From NCBI RefSeq assembly GCF_900182735.1, contig NZ_FXTU01000001.1, positions 186,001-250,000 of the forward strand: a DNA stretch of 64,000 nt, written 5' to 3'. The first letter of the stretch is position 1. Every line of letters starts with the position of its first letter. The DNA is from Laceyella tengchongensis. GTDB lineage: Bacteria; Bacillota; Bacilli; Thermoactinomycetales; Thermoactinomycetaceae. The translations under genes were made by a program, and so were the position numbers. Below are positions 1 to 10,300 of the stretch, one piece after another. A model generated the notes under the pieces. The model was not told the origin of the DNA and did not search any database. It saw only the letters and a program-made list of their open reading frames with translations.

Positions 1-2
1 TG

Positions 3-998
3 GGGGCAACCACGGCGACAGGCAACATGGTGGTGCAAAGCCATACGGTGACTGCTCCAGGGTTGAAACGCATTGCCGGTGCTGATCGCTATGCGGTGTC
101 GGCTAACGTGAGCAAGGAGGCATTCCCTTATGGTGCGGATACGATTGTGCTCGCGCGTGGGGACTTGTACACGGATGCCTTGGCAGGTGGGCCGCTGGCG
201 GCGTTGAACTTTGCGCCGATGCTCCTTACCACCACAGATGCTTTGCCTGCGCCAATTACTGCGGAGATCAAACGGTTGCAACCGTCCCGCGCCATCATCT
301 TGGGCGGAACCGGGTCGGTGTCCACTGCAGTGGAAAACACATTGAGAAACATGGGTATGACTGTAGAACGGATCGCTGGTGCAGACCGCTTCGTGGTTTC
401 CGCCAACATCGCGTCCCGGATCAAAGCAGATGGCTTTGAAACCGACACCGCAATCATTGCCAGCGGGTTGAACTATCCTGACGCCTTGTCCGCATCCAGC
501 CCAGCAGGCCAAATTCCTCTGCCGATCTTGGAAGTGTCGACCAACTCCATTCCGGCTTCCATCGAGACTTACATCAAAGCCAACGGCATTAAAAACTTCA
601 TCATTGTAGGCGGACCGAGTACTGTGTCCGACACAGTGAAGAACAAGCTCAAGTCCTTCGGCGGCGTGGTTGATCGCATCAGCGGAGCCAACCGTTTTGA
701 AGTGGGTGTGAACATCGCCAACTACTTCTATGATGAACAATATGGCTTGATGGACCCCAGCAACATCGTCTTTGCCACCGGACTGGATTTCCCAGATGCC
801 ATCTCTGGAAGCCCGATGGCGGCTAGCATCTATTCCCCGATGTTGCTCACCTACCGGGACAAATTGGACCCCATGGTGAAATCGTACCTGGAGAAGACGG
901 TGCCAAGCATCACCAAGCGTGATGTGTTCTACTTGATCGGCAACACCACAACGGTGAATGCCACGGTGGAATCGTATCTGAAAAGCTTGATTGACTGA
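3..998 (+). CDS. Cell wall-binding repeat 2 (CWB2) protein, 5' end cut by window
   Basis: The reading frame is open from the first bases, so the gene starts outside the window and only the C-terminal part (about 331 residues) is seen. It carries three CWB2-type repeats of about 90-100 residues. Each starts with a RIAGADR, RIAGADRF or RISGANRF signature and contains a YTDALAG, YPDALSA or FPDAISG motif. Such domains anchor surface proteins non-covalently to anionic cell-wall polymers in Bacillota. The anchored catalytic or adhesive part would lie upstream and cannot be named. An internal ATG at 27 is not a convincing start because no ribosome site precedes it. A hairpin at 1033-1062 closes the gene. 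Confidence 0.85.
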   Translation, partial: GATTATGNMVVQSHTVTAPGLKRIAGADRYAVSANVSKEAFPYGADTIVLARGDLYTDALAGGPLAALNFAPMLLTTTDALPAPITAEIKRLQPSRAIILGGTGSVSTAVENTLRNMGMTVERIAGADRFVVSANIASRIKADGFETDTAIIASGLNYPDALSASSPAGQIPLPILEVSTNSIPASIETYIKANGIKNFIIVGGPSTVSDTVKNKLKSFGGVVDRISGANRFEVGVNIANYFYDEQYGLMDPSNIVFATGLDFPDAISGSPMAASIYSPMLLTYRDKLDPMVKSYLEKTVPSITKRDVFYLIGNTTTVNATVESYLKSLID

Positions 999-1030
999 TT
1001 AGATTTGCCTTAGGAAGAAGAAATCGAAAA

Positions 1031-1072
1031 AAGGCTGTTGACTCTGAACCGGGTCGACAGCCTTACTTTTTG
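1031..1072 (+). terminator. Intrinsic terminator after the CWB2 gene
   Basis: A stem of GGCTGTTGACTC with GGGTCGACAGCC (G-U pairs included) is preceded by an A-run and followed by TTACTTTTT. Confidence 0.75.
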
Positions 1073-1283
1073 GAGTGAGGAAGTTGTCGGCACTTTATAT
1101 GAAATTGGGGGTGCTCGGGCTTAGCCTAAACCAGCTTGAAGGGCAACAAGTGATGCCAAGGGCGTGCTTTTGTCAAATTAGTAGAAACGTATAATAACAG
1201 CAAAGAATATTTATAAAAAACGAAATATATTTGTGGTATAAATGAAAAAGTAAGTGCTTAACTTCTAAGAGGAGGTTCACATC

Positions 1284-2366
1284 ATGAAAAAGCGCTTGCC
1301 CGTGCTTTTCGGTATCATTGCGATTGCTATTGGAGCGAGTATTTCAGTCTTTGCCCCCTCATCGAAGGCGGCCACGTACACTGCGACAGTGGACCGTGTG
1401 GTGGATGGGGATACGGTTTATTTGAAAGAGACCATCAAGGGCACGAATAAGGTGCGCATGTTGTCCATCGATACCCCGGAAACCAACTATCAAGGCGCTT
1501 CCCAAGAACCCTGGGGCACCAACGCCAAGAATTACTTGGCCCAACTCCTTCCCAGCGGAACCAAAGTGACAGTGGAGACGGACGTGGAAGAAACAGATGC
1601 TTATGGGCGCTTGTTGGCCCATCTCCACAAAGGTAGCTTAGACGTGAACAAAGAGATGGTGCGTCAAGGACATGCCGTTACTTATTATATTTGGCCCAAC
1701 CTGTTGCACTTCAGCGAATACCAAAATGCGTATCTCGAAGCGAAGCAGAATGGGCGCGGGATGTGGAGCACCGCCAACCCGATTAAGGAACTGCCGTTTG
1801 AATTCCGCGATCGGATCTCAGGGCAACCTCAAGACAAGTTTGTGGGTGATTACAGCACGAAGAAGTATGTAGCGCCGGCCGACTATAAGCAAGTGCCCAT
1901 TGAGAAGCGGGTGTTTTTCTTCAGTGAAGCGGATGCGAAAGCAGCGGGTTACACCAAGTCGAACAACGGAGGGACACCTGCGGGCAACTTAGTTATCAAC
2001 GAAGTGTTGCCTGCTCCTTCCAGCACATTTACCAACGAGTTTGTGGAGATATACAATCCCACTTCTTCTACAATCGACCTGTCCGGTTATGTGATTGACG
2101 ATGTGGTTGACGGCGGTGGAGCTCCGTATGTGATCCCGAGTGGCACGTCCATTCCCGCCAAAGGTTATTTTGTATGGGAAACAAATAACTACTTCAACAA
2201 TAGCGGTGGAGATGATGTTACGTTGAGAGCACCCAATGGGGCAATCATCGATCGGTACCACTATGGTTCCACCGGTTATGATCGCTCATGGTACCGCTCG
2301 CCGGATGGTGGGGATTGGGCCGCAACCCAAGACGCAACCCCAACCAAAGGGGCGGCCAATCGCTAA
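1284..2366 (+). CDS. Secreted thermonuclease (SNase fold) with C-terminal lamin-tail domain
   Basis: 360 residues. An N-terminal signal peptide (about 1-29, ending SSKAA) marks export. Residues about 31-165 are a staphylococcal nuclease domain. The DGDT motif (D43), R58, the IDTPE motif (D63, E66) and YGR (R109) match the family's calcium-binding and catalytic residues, so a Ca-dependent DNase/RNase activity is expected. Residues about 235-360 form a lamin-tail domain (NLVINEVLP, then FVEIYNPT), a beta-sandwich often joined to secreted nucleases. AGAGGAGG sits 8-12 bases before the ATG. The gene stands alone between hairpins. The 285-bp upstream gap contains an A/T-rich promoter-like region (TATAAT near 1190) but no clear -35 at ideal spacing. 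Confidence 0.92.
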   Translation: MKKRLPVLFGIIAIAIGASISVFAPSSKAATYTATVDRVVDGDTVYLKETIKGTNKVRMLSIDTPETNYQGASQEPWGTNAKNYLAQLLPSGTKVTVETDVEETDAYGRLLAHLHKGSLDVNKEMVRQGHAVTYYIWPNLLHFSEYQNAYLEAKQNGRGMWSTANPIKELPFEFRDRISGQPQDKFVGDYSTKKYVAPADYKQVPIEKRVFFFSEADAKAAGYTKSNNGGTPAGNLVINEVLPAPSSTFTNEFVEIYNPTSSTIDLSGYVIDDVVDGGGAPYVIPSGTSIPAKGYFVWETNNYFNNSGGDDVTLRAPNGAIIDRYHYGSTGYDRSWYRSPDGGDWAATQDATPTKGAANR

Positions 2367-2380
2367 GTGAATAAATGAAC

Positions 2381-2421
2381 ACACAAGCGCGTCCCAGATG
2401 CATGCTGGGACGCGCTTGTGT
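2381..2421. terminator. Shared convergent terminator, 16-bp perfect stem
   Basis: ACACAAGCGCGTCCCA (2381-2396) pairs perfectly with TGGGACGCGCTTGTGT (2406-2421). It lies between the convergent thermonuclease and MarR genes. The T-rich tract is weak on both sides, slightly better on the minus strand. Confidence 0.75.
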
Positions 2422-2494
2422 ATGTTGAGGGGAAATCGGGTTGCGGTCGGGAGCTTCATGCTATCGTGCGCCAAGGTATACGAATGAACCTGCC

Positions 2495-2950
2495 TCAGGA
2501 GTCGTGATGTAACCCCCGGGTGACTTTCTGCAAGCGGTCGAATAAATGTCGTGCTTCCTGCATCAATTGGGACAGTTCTTCAGGAGAGATTTCGTTTTGT
2601 TGGACAAGCTGTTCTGGAATCCGGCAGGCGTCTTCTTTGAGTTTCCTCCCCGCATCGGTCAGGTGGATCAACACTTTCCGCTCATCTTCAGTTGAACGTT
2701 TTCGTGTGACCAATCCCATGGTCTCCAACTTTTTCATGAGCGGGGTTAAGGTGCCGGAATCGAGGTACAACCGCTGCCCCAGCTCTTTCAGCGTTAATCC
2801 GTCTTGTTCCCATAAAACCAGCAACGCCAAATACTGAGTGTATGTGATGCCCAAGGGATCGAGAATGTGGCGGTACAATCGGCTGATCTCGCGAAAACAG
2901 GCATAAATGGTGAAACACAGATGATTATCCAAATTCAATACCCTTTCCAC
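2495..2950 (-). CDS. OhrR-like MarR family transcriptional repressor
   Basis: 151 residues from a GTG at 2950. A TTG six codons in, 8 bases after GGAAAGG, is an alternative start. The N-terminal NHLCFTIYACFRE block matches organic-peroxide sensors of the OhrR subgroup. C12 lies where the reactive cysteine of Bacillus OhrR sits, and C18 could be a second thiol. The winged helix-turn-helix is clear (LTLKELGQRLYLDSGTLTPL, then RSTEDERKVLIHLT). The expected role is repression of a peroxidase gene until the cysteine is oxidised. No ohr gene lies next door, so the target is unknown. The family call is firm and the oxidant-sensing role is inferred. Confidence 0.88.
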   Translation of the reverse strand: MERVLNLDNHLCFTIYACFREISRLYRHILDPLGITYTQYLALLVLWEQDGLTLKELGQRLYLDSGTLTPLMKKLETMGLVTRKRSTEDERKVLIHLTDAGRKLKEDACRIPEQLVQQNEISPEELSQLMQEARHLFDRLQKVTRGLHHDS

Positions 2951-2983
2951 CTCGTCATGGTCGATGATAGGATAGCTATTTCG

Positions 2984-3012
2984 TTTATATAAATCATTCT
3001 ACATTCTGTCAA
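2984..3012 (-). promoter_or_regulatory. Sigma-A type promoter of the MarR gene
   Basis: On the minus strand TTGACA (3007-3012) is followed by a 17-base spacer and TATAAA (2984-2989). The region is rich in short palindromes, so autoregulation is plausible. Confidence 0.65.
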
Positions 3013-3049
3013 ATGTTATTTGTGTTTAGCTGATGTGGATGAAAGGAGG

Positions 3050-3080
3050 GCAACAAAGAAGCCCCCTACATTGAGGGGGC
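3050..3080 (-). terminator. Terminator of yidC
   Basis: On the minus strand GCCCCCT and AGGGGGC form a stem around a short loop, followed by TTCTTTGTT. Confidence 0.8.
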
Positions 3081-3093
3081 GTGCTAGATATGA

Positions 3094-3894
3094 TCATTCG
3101 CTTACGACCGTCGTAGCGCTGTTTGCTTTGTACATTCGCTGCGCAAGAAGGTGTTGAAAGATCAGAAACAACCCGCTCACGGACCAGTACAAAGGCAATA
3201 CCGCCGGGGCGTTAAAGGAGATTAGCCCGATGAATACAGGAGAGAGATAACTCAGCATGGTCAACGTCTTTTGCTGACGAGGCAATGAGCCGATCTCAGA
3301 TACCTTGACGTTCAATAAGGAGACCAGTATGGCAATGATCGGCATGACGGTATCGCTTTGTCCCAAGTTGAACCAAAGAAAGGAATGTGTAGCGATGTCA
3401 GGTGAGCCGATGATCGCATAGTAAAAACCCATCAGAATAGGCAATTGGACAAGGATGGGCAAACAGCCAAACGCCGCCACGGGATTGAAATCGTGCTTTT
3501 TGTACAGTTGCATCATTTCCTGTTGCATCTGTTGTTGCGCTTTGGCATCGTGTGGCTTGTCACCGTACTTTTCCTGAAGCTTTTGCAGTTCAGGTTGTAT
3601 GAGACGCATCTTTTCGTTCATCGCTAGCTGGTCGCGGCGCTGTTTCAGCATGATTGGCAACAGCGCCAGTCTGATCAAGAGAGTGAGCACGATGATGGAC
3701 AAGCCGTAATTGTCACCAAACAACCCGGCAACCATCTTGATCAAGTCGGAAAAAGGCCCGGCCAAGAGGCCCGCGAACCAACCCGGCTCGTGGGCGTCAG
3801 GCGCTTGGCATCCGCCCAACAACAGCAGCGCCGCGGCTAGGAGTAGCATGGCGCCAAAGCGCCTGATGAACGTGAATGCAGATGTTTTTTTCAT
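3094..3894 (-). CDS. yidC: YidC/Oxa1 membrane protein insertase (lipoprotein form)
   Basis: About 266 residues from the ATG at 3894, preceded by GAGGGGGA; an ATG eight codons upstream lacks such a site. A signal sequence ends in the lipobox LLGGC (C29), as in Gram-positive YidC1/SpoIIIJ proteins. A 60KD_IMP domain follows with five hydrophobic segments and the cytoplasmic loop ending near NPVAAFGCLPILVQLPI. The protein inserts membrane proteins with or without SecYEG; SpoIIIJ paralogues are needed in sporulation. It stands alone rather than in the usual rnpA-yidC-jag operon, so it is probably the second copy of the genome. A small membrane-protein ORF overlaps its 5' end. Confidence 0.93.
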   Translation of the reverse strand: MKKTSAFTFIRRFGAMLLLAAALLLLGGCQAPDAHEPGWFAGLLAGPFSDLIKMVAGLFGDNYGLSIIVLTLLIRLALLPIMLKQRRDQLAMNEKMRLIQPELQKLQEKYGDKPHDAKAQQQMQQEMMQLYKKHDFNPVAAFGCLPILVQLPILMGFYYAIIGSPDIATHSFLWFNLGQSDTVMPIIAILVSLLNVKVSEIGSLPRQQKTLTMLSYLSPVFIGLISFNAPAVLPLYWSVSGLFLIFQHLLAQRMYKANSATTVVSE

Positions 3895-4174
3895 AAGGTG
3901 TTCCCCCTCGGTTTTCATATAGCATGGTCATGCTGAAAACGGGGGGAACATGATCCTCATCATCTTCAGGCCCTTCTCGCCTTTTTATGCTACGCGTCAG
4001 CCATTGCCGTTTTCGCTTTGTTTCGCGTGGGGGCGCCGGCGCGGTGAAGAGGATTCGCTTCACCATTTGGTCCCGGCCAGCCCGGATCAGTTTGAATGCG
4101 CATAAAAGGGTCAAGATGACGCTGATGGATACCAGCATCGGGATCATCTCGTGGAACTCAAACCACATCCGCAT
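3797..4174 (-). CDS. Possible small membrane protein overlapping yidC
   Basis: 125 residues from an ATG at 4174 with a strong GAGGAGGTGA site. One hydrophobic segment lies at about residues 9-27, followed by a very basic stretch (KRKRQWLTRSIKRREG). The last 33 codons overlap yidC in another frame, which is unusual. The good ribosome site and the location directly before yidC suggest translational coupling. I do not recognise a family. The C-terminal third may simply be read-through of an overlap. Confidence 0.4.
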   Translation of the reverse strand: MRMWFEFHEMIPMLVSISVILTLLCAFKLIRAGRDQMVKRILFTAPAPPRETKRKRQWLTRSIKRREGPEDDEDHVPPVFSMTMLYENRGGTPYEKNICIHVHQALWRHATPSRGAAVVGRMPSA

Positions 4175-4269
4175 TCACCTCCTCATCGGCTTTTATGTTT
4201 CTTCTAATTATCTAGCATCGTTCGGCGGATGTCAAAAGAATAGATGCATCATAACTGCCGAGCTTGCTA

Positions 4270-4310
4270 GGGGCAACAACAAAAGGGGTTGGCCAGATGC
4301 CAACCCCTTG
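4270..4310 (-). terminator. Terminator of the polyketide synthase gene
   Basis: On the minus strand AAGGGGTTGGC pairs with GCCAACCCCTT and is followed by TTGTTGTTG, directly after the PKS stop codon. Confidence 0.75.
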
Positions 4311-4327
4311 TTAATGATGGATGCCCG

Positions 4328-7300
4328 TTAGGACAGGATCCCTACAGGTTTTTGCGACAGGGCTTCATCAAATGCTTCGGGAATGGGGGCCGGTTGCGGT
4401 TTGCCCTGTTCATCCCGCATCATCCAAGCAATTTCTTGCTCTCCGTATGCCAGCTTATGTCTTTGGCCGTTTTCGTCTAGCCTGTAGTATTCAAAAAACA
4501 GGCTCAATCCCGATTGATATCGTTTGACCAAGGACATGTGCACTTCAATCGTGTCAAACGGCATCGCTTCCCGCAAGTGGTGCACTTTGTTGTTCAGCGG
4601 CACCCACTCTCCATGTTCTCCCGTCCCTTGGAATAATTCCGGTGCTAGGGAGTGGAAGAAGCGGTCGCGCACCCGGTTTTGCCACACGGTATAGTTGGAG
4701 AAGTACACATTGCCGACAAGATTGGACTCTTCTAAGCAAGTTTCAAAGGTGCCCGTTTGCAACACCCAGCGATTAGCCGGCCCTGACTGAGCGGTGAACA
4801 CTACTGGTCCCAACAATTCCTTGGACAAAAGCGTTTCTGTACGGGTGGCTGGGCCGTTATGCCCCATGACCGTCAATTTCTCCCGCAAGAATTGCGCGTA
4901 GTAGTCAGGGAACGGAGCGGGGCGAACCACGCCGTGGCCGATGATTTCCACCCACGTCAACCCTTGTCGGCTGGTCGCGATCAGTTCTAATGCTCCATTC
5001 GGAGACACTTTGTACCAGTAGTACACCAACTCCATGTACTGGTTGTCCTGGATATGATCGATTTGCAAGTGAACTTCCAGCACATCATCGGATGAGGCCT
5101 CGCCCATAATTTCTGTTTGGGCGAAATTGGTCACCATGCCCCATTTACCGGAAGCAAACTGCTCCGTGATCCGACTCTGGACGGAAGAGAGGGATAACTC
5201 CCTGACTTTACCCATCCATTCGGCGAAGCGGGTGAGGCTCACTTTCCGGCTCAACGTGGCCGCATCTTTGAATGTGAGCGGGAATCGATAGACAAAGCCA
5301 TGTTCGGGATGAAACTCACCGAAGGATGGTGCGGTGTCTTTTTCCTCACGCTGACAGACGATGACGACGGCCACCATTCGCTTCGCCGGTAGTGACAATT
5401 GGACCGGCAAAGTGAGGACAGTCAGCTCGGCGGTGTCTGTGATCGCGCGCAGCAATACCGCTTCGTCGGCTCGCTGTCCGATTTCAACATGCCGCACTTT
5501 TTCCCCGCTGGCCTTTTCGGCCGCCTCCCGGGCGCTCCAGATGCGGCTGCCAGCCAGTGAGACTGAATCACCGTGCGCTACCAGCGCTTGTAATAGCGGA
5601 TGGTGATTGCTTGTCAGCAGGCGGTGCCATTCTTCTTCGCCCCGTTTGTCGTCGATCGGCAGAATGTCACAACCTTGCTCCCCTTGACCGACGGTGCAGA
5701 TGGAGATTTCGTCGTCATGGGAGAACGAAACATGGAAACGGACAGCTGACCCGTTTTGCCCTGTCACATGAGGTTTGCCGTTTTCATCCCAAGTAAGCGG
5801 ATATGCTTCGTCTCCACCGGCCAAGGCGATTGCTCGTTTATACAACGGCAGGAGCTTCTCATGGCGCATTTCGCGCGGTTGTTGATGAATGCCGGGACAA
5901 TGGGTGAGCGTGATGACCGGAACATCCACCTCCAGCGTGTCCGCATGAGACTGAATCGCCTTCGCTAACCGCTGTTCATCGATGTAAGCCGGTGAGCAAA
6001 GCTCATTTGCCGTCGGCAGTTCTGGGAAGCGCTCCATCAAGTGCACTTGGTAGCCGTTCAGGCGCTGGATGACTCGGTTGTGTTCATCCAATACATCTAC
6101 CATGTAGGTGTAGGAAGTGTCTGTTTGCTGTTGTAGCTTTGTTACCGCGCGTCGTATTCCTGACCCGGCCAGACTCTGTCCCAGGTGTTGGAAGGAATCG
6201 ATTTTCACAGGCAAGCACAAGTCTTGCGGCGTGATGATTCGCGCAGATTGCAACAAGGCATCGTGGAAGTAAGGATCACCGAGCACATATTCCCCGTCGC
6301 TAGTTTGAGCGGTGAACAAGCAATGACCGGTTTTTTGCTCCGGATCGTGCGCCGCTTCGTATACATCCGCCAACCGATGGAAGGATGGACCTTGGAACAG
6401 GAGCGGCCCGTATAGATCGGTTTTTGGATCGATGGGCAATGCCTGTGCTGGGAAGGTGATGGGTTCCGTGATCGCCTCGCGCTCAGCAGGGAACGCAAAT
6501 GTCGCCGTGAAGTAAGGTTTAGCAAACCCATTCTTTTCCGTACGAATTTCCGTTTTAACCCGCCCGTCTTCCAATACTTCCGCGCGGATTTCTATCAGCG
6601 CCCCAGTGTGCGGATCGAGCGTGATCGGCAAGGAGAAGCGAATGTCCTCAATTTGGGCATGGCTGAAATCAACGATGCCAGTGACATAAGAGACGGCTTG
6701 AGCCATCGCTTCCAGGCCGAATACGGCAGGGAACAGATAGGTGCCGTTGTACACGTGATCTTTCACATACGGGTCTTGCTCCAACGTTAAGCGAACCCGG
6801 GTGATGAGCTCCACTTCGGGATGATCGTAAAGAATGTCCCCGATGTATCGGTAGGAGCGCTCTCTTGGCACGGGACGAGGATGCCAAGTGTCCAACCCGC
6901 CCAGCTTGGCTGTGATGATCACTTGTTTGGCGGATGGATCGTGCAAGAACAAATGGACAAACCGACCCACCCCTTCCGCGACAGGAATGGCGTAGGTTCC
7001 CTTCTTCTCCAAGAAGTCGATGCTACCGGCCCGCACACCCATACCGACTTCATCCCACACGCTGAAAGCCACGGATAACACTTCGGTTTCTGGATGCTCC
7101 ATGCCAAATCGGCGCAAGATCAATTGCAACGCTTCGTTGGAGAATCCATAGGAAGTGTTTCCGGCCATACCGGTGACACCCGCTAAGGAGGAGATGCCTA
7201 CAAATAGCTTGGGCGGTTGATCTTGGAGTGCTTTCACCAGGTGCAACGCGCCCAACACTTTGGGGCCGATCTCTTCCATGAATCCAGCCAGAGTGATTTG

Positions 7301-10300
7301 TTCAGCCCGTCGCGGTTTCATTAAGGCAGCCCCATGGATGACGCCCGTCACTTGCCCCAGCTCTTCGCGCACGCGGTTGATCAGTAGCTCGACTGCGGCT
7401 TGATCGGCCATGTCGCACGCATAATACCGGCAAATCAACCCTGCTTCCTGGAATCGCGCCAGGGTCCGCCGCACATCCGGATGGTCTGCGCCCGAACGGC
7501 CCACCAATGCCATCTTCACGCCGGTTGCCCGGGCTACCGCCAATGCACACTCCGCCGTAATTCCTTTGGCCCCACCGGTTACCAGCACCACATCCTCACC
7601 AGTCCAGGTGATAGCGCGGGCAGGGTAGGTTTGAGGCTGTTGAACGACAGATTGCGGAACGCGTCTGATTCCGTTTTGATCATAACCGACGGAAACAAAC
7701 GTTTCAGCTGCCATGATTTCTTCCAAAATCGGTTTCGCCATGGTCACAGGAGATAACGCAGGGCTCAAGTCAATCACTCGAATGGCGGCGTGTGGGCGTT
7801 CCATGTGAAGGCTGGCGGCAAAAGAGTTAGCGGTGCAGGTAGCCAGCTGAATCGGTTCCGTGCCGCTTCCAAACAGGCCACCGCCGTATTGGATATAGCT
7901 GATCGACGTCCGGTAACTTAGTCCGTTGCCAGGGGTGATCACGCATTGCAACCGTTTGACCATCTCCGTCAATTCTTCTGTGTCATCCGCTTGCGGCAAA
8001 ATGACCACGGCATGGCTGATTTCTTCCTGCCGCGCTTGCTTTTGCGCGGACAATTCTGCCAAGGTGGACAGCTCTACTGGCACCTGGTGGCTGGACAATT
8101 CCGCGGCCAGTGCTTGTGCCCAAGCTTGCTCCGATGCTTCTGCGACAATCAAGAAGCGTGTCGTCTCCGAGAAGGAGAGAGGAGCTGAGTTGTGGCGCGG
8201 TGCTTCGACATAATTGATAACAAAGTTGCGCACCCAAGCGCGCTCCCCATGCTCTGATTGAACCGGTGCCGGGACAGGGGAAGCAACAGGTTGCTGAACT
8301 GGCGCCGGAGTGAGAGCTTGTTCAATCTCTCTCAAGGTAGCGTTAGCGAAATCGCTCGGGTCCACTTTTTCCTCTACGCCCATTTCTTTAGCCACATGGC
8401 TCACTAATTCGGCCGATTTGATGGAGTCTAAATTCAAATCATCCAACAAGCGCATATCCATGTGAATCGAATCAGCCGGGTATCCGGTTAGTTGGGCAGC
8501 CCAGTGCAATAAAGAATGGGCGGCGTCAAGCTTCCCGGTATCTTGGCCACTCGGCGCGACATGTGGTTCCAGTGCTTGGCACACTTCCACCAAGGTGGCA
8601 TTGGCAAAATCGCTGGGATCCAGTTTGTCGGCGACCGCAAATTGTTGTGCTAGGGAGGAGACGAGCTCCGCCGACTTGATCGAATCCAAGTTCAAATCAT
8701 CCAGCAAGCGCATGTCCATGTGAATCGAATCAGCCGGATATCCAGTCAGTTGGGCGGCCAATTGCAACACGGTTTGCGAGACGTCCGGCTGCCCGGTTCG
8801 GTTTGTGGCTGGGGCGATGTGCGTCTCCAGCGCTTGGCACACTTCTGCCAAGGTGGCATTGGCGAAATCGCTAGGATCGATTTTGTCAGCGACCGCAAAT
8901 TGTTGTGCTAAGGAAGAGACGAGCTCCGCCGACTTGATCGAATCCAGGTTCAAATCATCCAACAAACGCATGTCCATGCGAATCGAATCAGCCGGATAAC
9001 CGGTCAGTTGGGCGGCCAACTGCAACAAGGTTTGGGATACGTCCGGTAGCCCGGTTCGGTTCGCGGCTGGGGCGATGTGCGTTTCCAGCGCTTGGCACAC
9101 TTCCGCCAAGGTGGCATTGGCGAAATCGCCGGGATCGATTTTGTCAGCGACCGCAAACTGTTGCGCCAGGGAAGAGACGAATTCCGCTGATTTGATCGAA
9201 TCTAGGTTCAAATCATCCAACAGCCGATGATTGAGCGTGATCGATGCGGCCGGATACCCCGTTTGTTTTGCGGCCAATTGGATTGCCGCTTGAGTGACAG
9301 ATGGGGTGTTTGTCGATGGAGCCGCGGGCTGTGCGGATGATGGATTCGGCCGAACGATGGACGGCGTCGGCGCATGCCCGGTTTGTTGCCCAGAAGAGGG
9401 CATCATGCGCATATGTTTGAGATCGGCTTGAATCACATCGTACAAAAAGGCCCCTCGCTCTTCCAGATATCTTTCCCACACCCCTGGCGGCAGGTCGGAT
9501 GGCTCCGGCAGAGATACGGTAGCCGTTCCGCTGAATGGGGACTCGGGAATGGTTAATGGATTTTCACAAGGGTTCACAATAAATGCTTTTTCAGCAGCTG
9601 GTACAAACGGACGGATCAGGCGATTTGCATATAACCATGCCCATTGCACGTCTCCGCCGTGTGTAAAATACGCCGCCAAAAAGCGATGCAGATCTTGCAG
9701 TTTGCCCGGCGCTGATTCGACAGGGAAGCAGGGCAGGTTGATGGAACTCTCAGCCACCAATCCCGTCAGTACCCGTCCGGGACCCACTTCCACCAACAAA
9801 TCGCATTGGTTTTTAACTGCAGAAAGCAGGGAGACAAAATTCACTTTTTCCACGATCTGCTTGGCGAAATAATCGTTTCCGTCCGCAAGCGTGTCCATCC
9901 GCTCGCCGTCAATGCCAGAAATGAATGGAACAGACAATGCCACCGGATCGGCAGGCAACGGAGCTTGTTTACGCAACGAGAGAGACGCTTGTCCGACCAA
10001 TTTGGAATGGAAAGCATTGGATACGGACAGTGGGATCGCTTGAATCTGGCGTGCTTGCGCCCGAGCCACCACTTCGGCGACAGCTTCTTTTTCACCGGAT
10101 ATCACGGTTTGCGATGGGCTGTTGAGGTTGGCGATCACCACGTAACCCGGCACATCGGCCAACAGCGCCTCCGCTTCTTGCCGATCACAACGCAGGCTGG
10201 CCATCGTTCCTGCCTCTTCCGCTGGAGCGGACATCGCTTTGCCCCGGGTTGCCGCTAGGCGGAACAGCGTCGCTTCATCATAAGCTCCTGCAGTGTTTAA

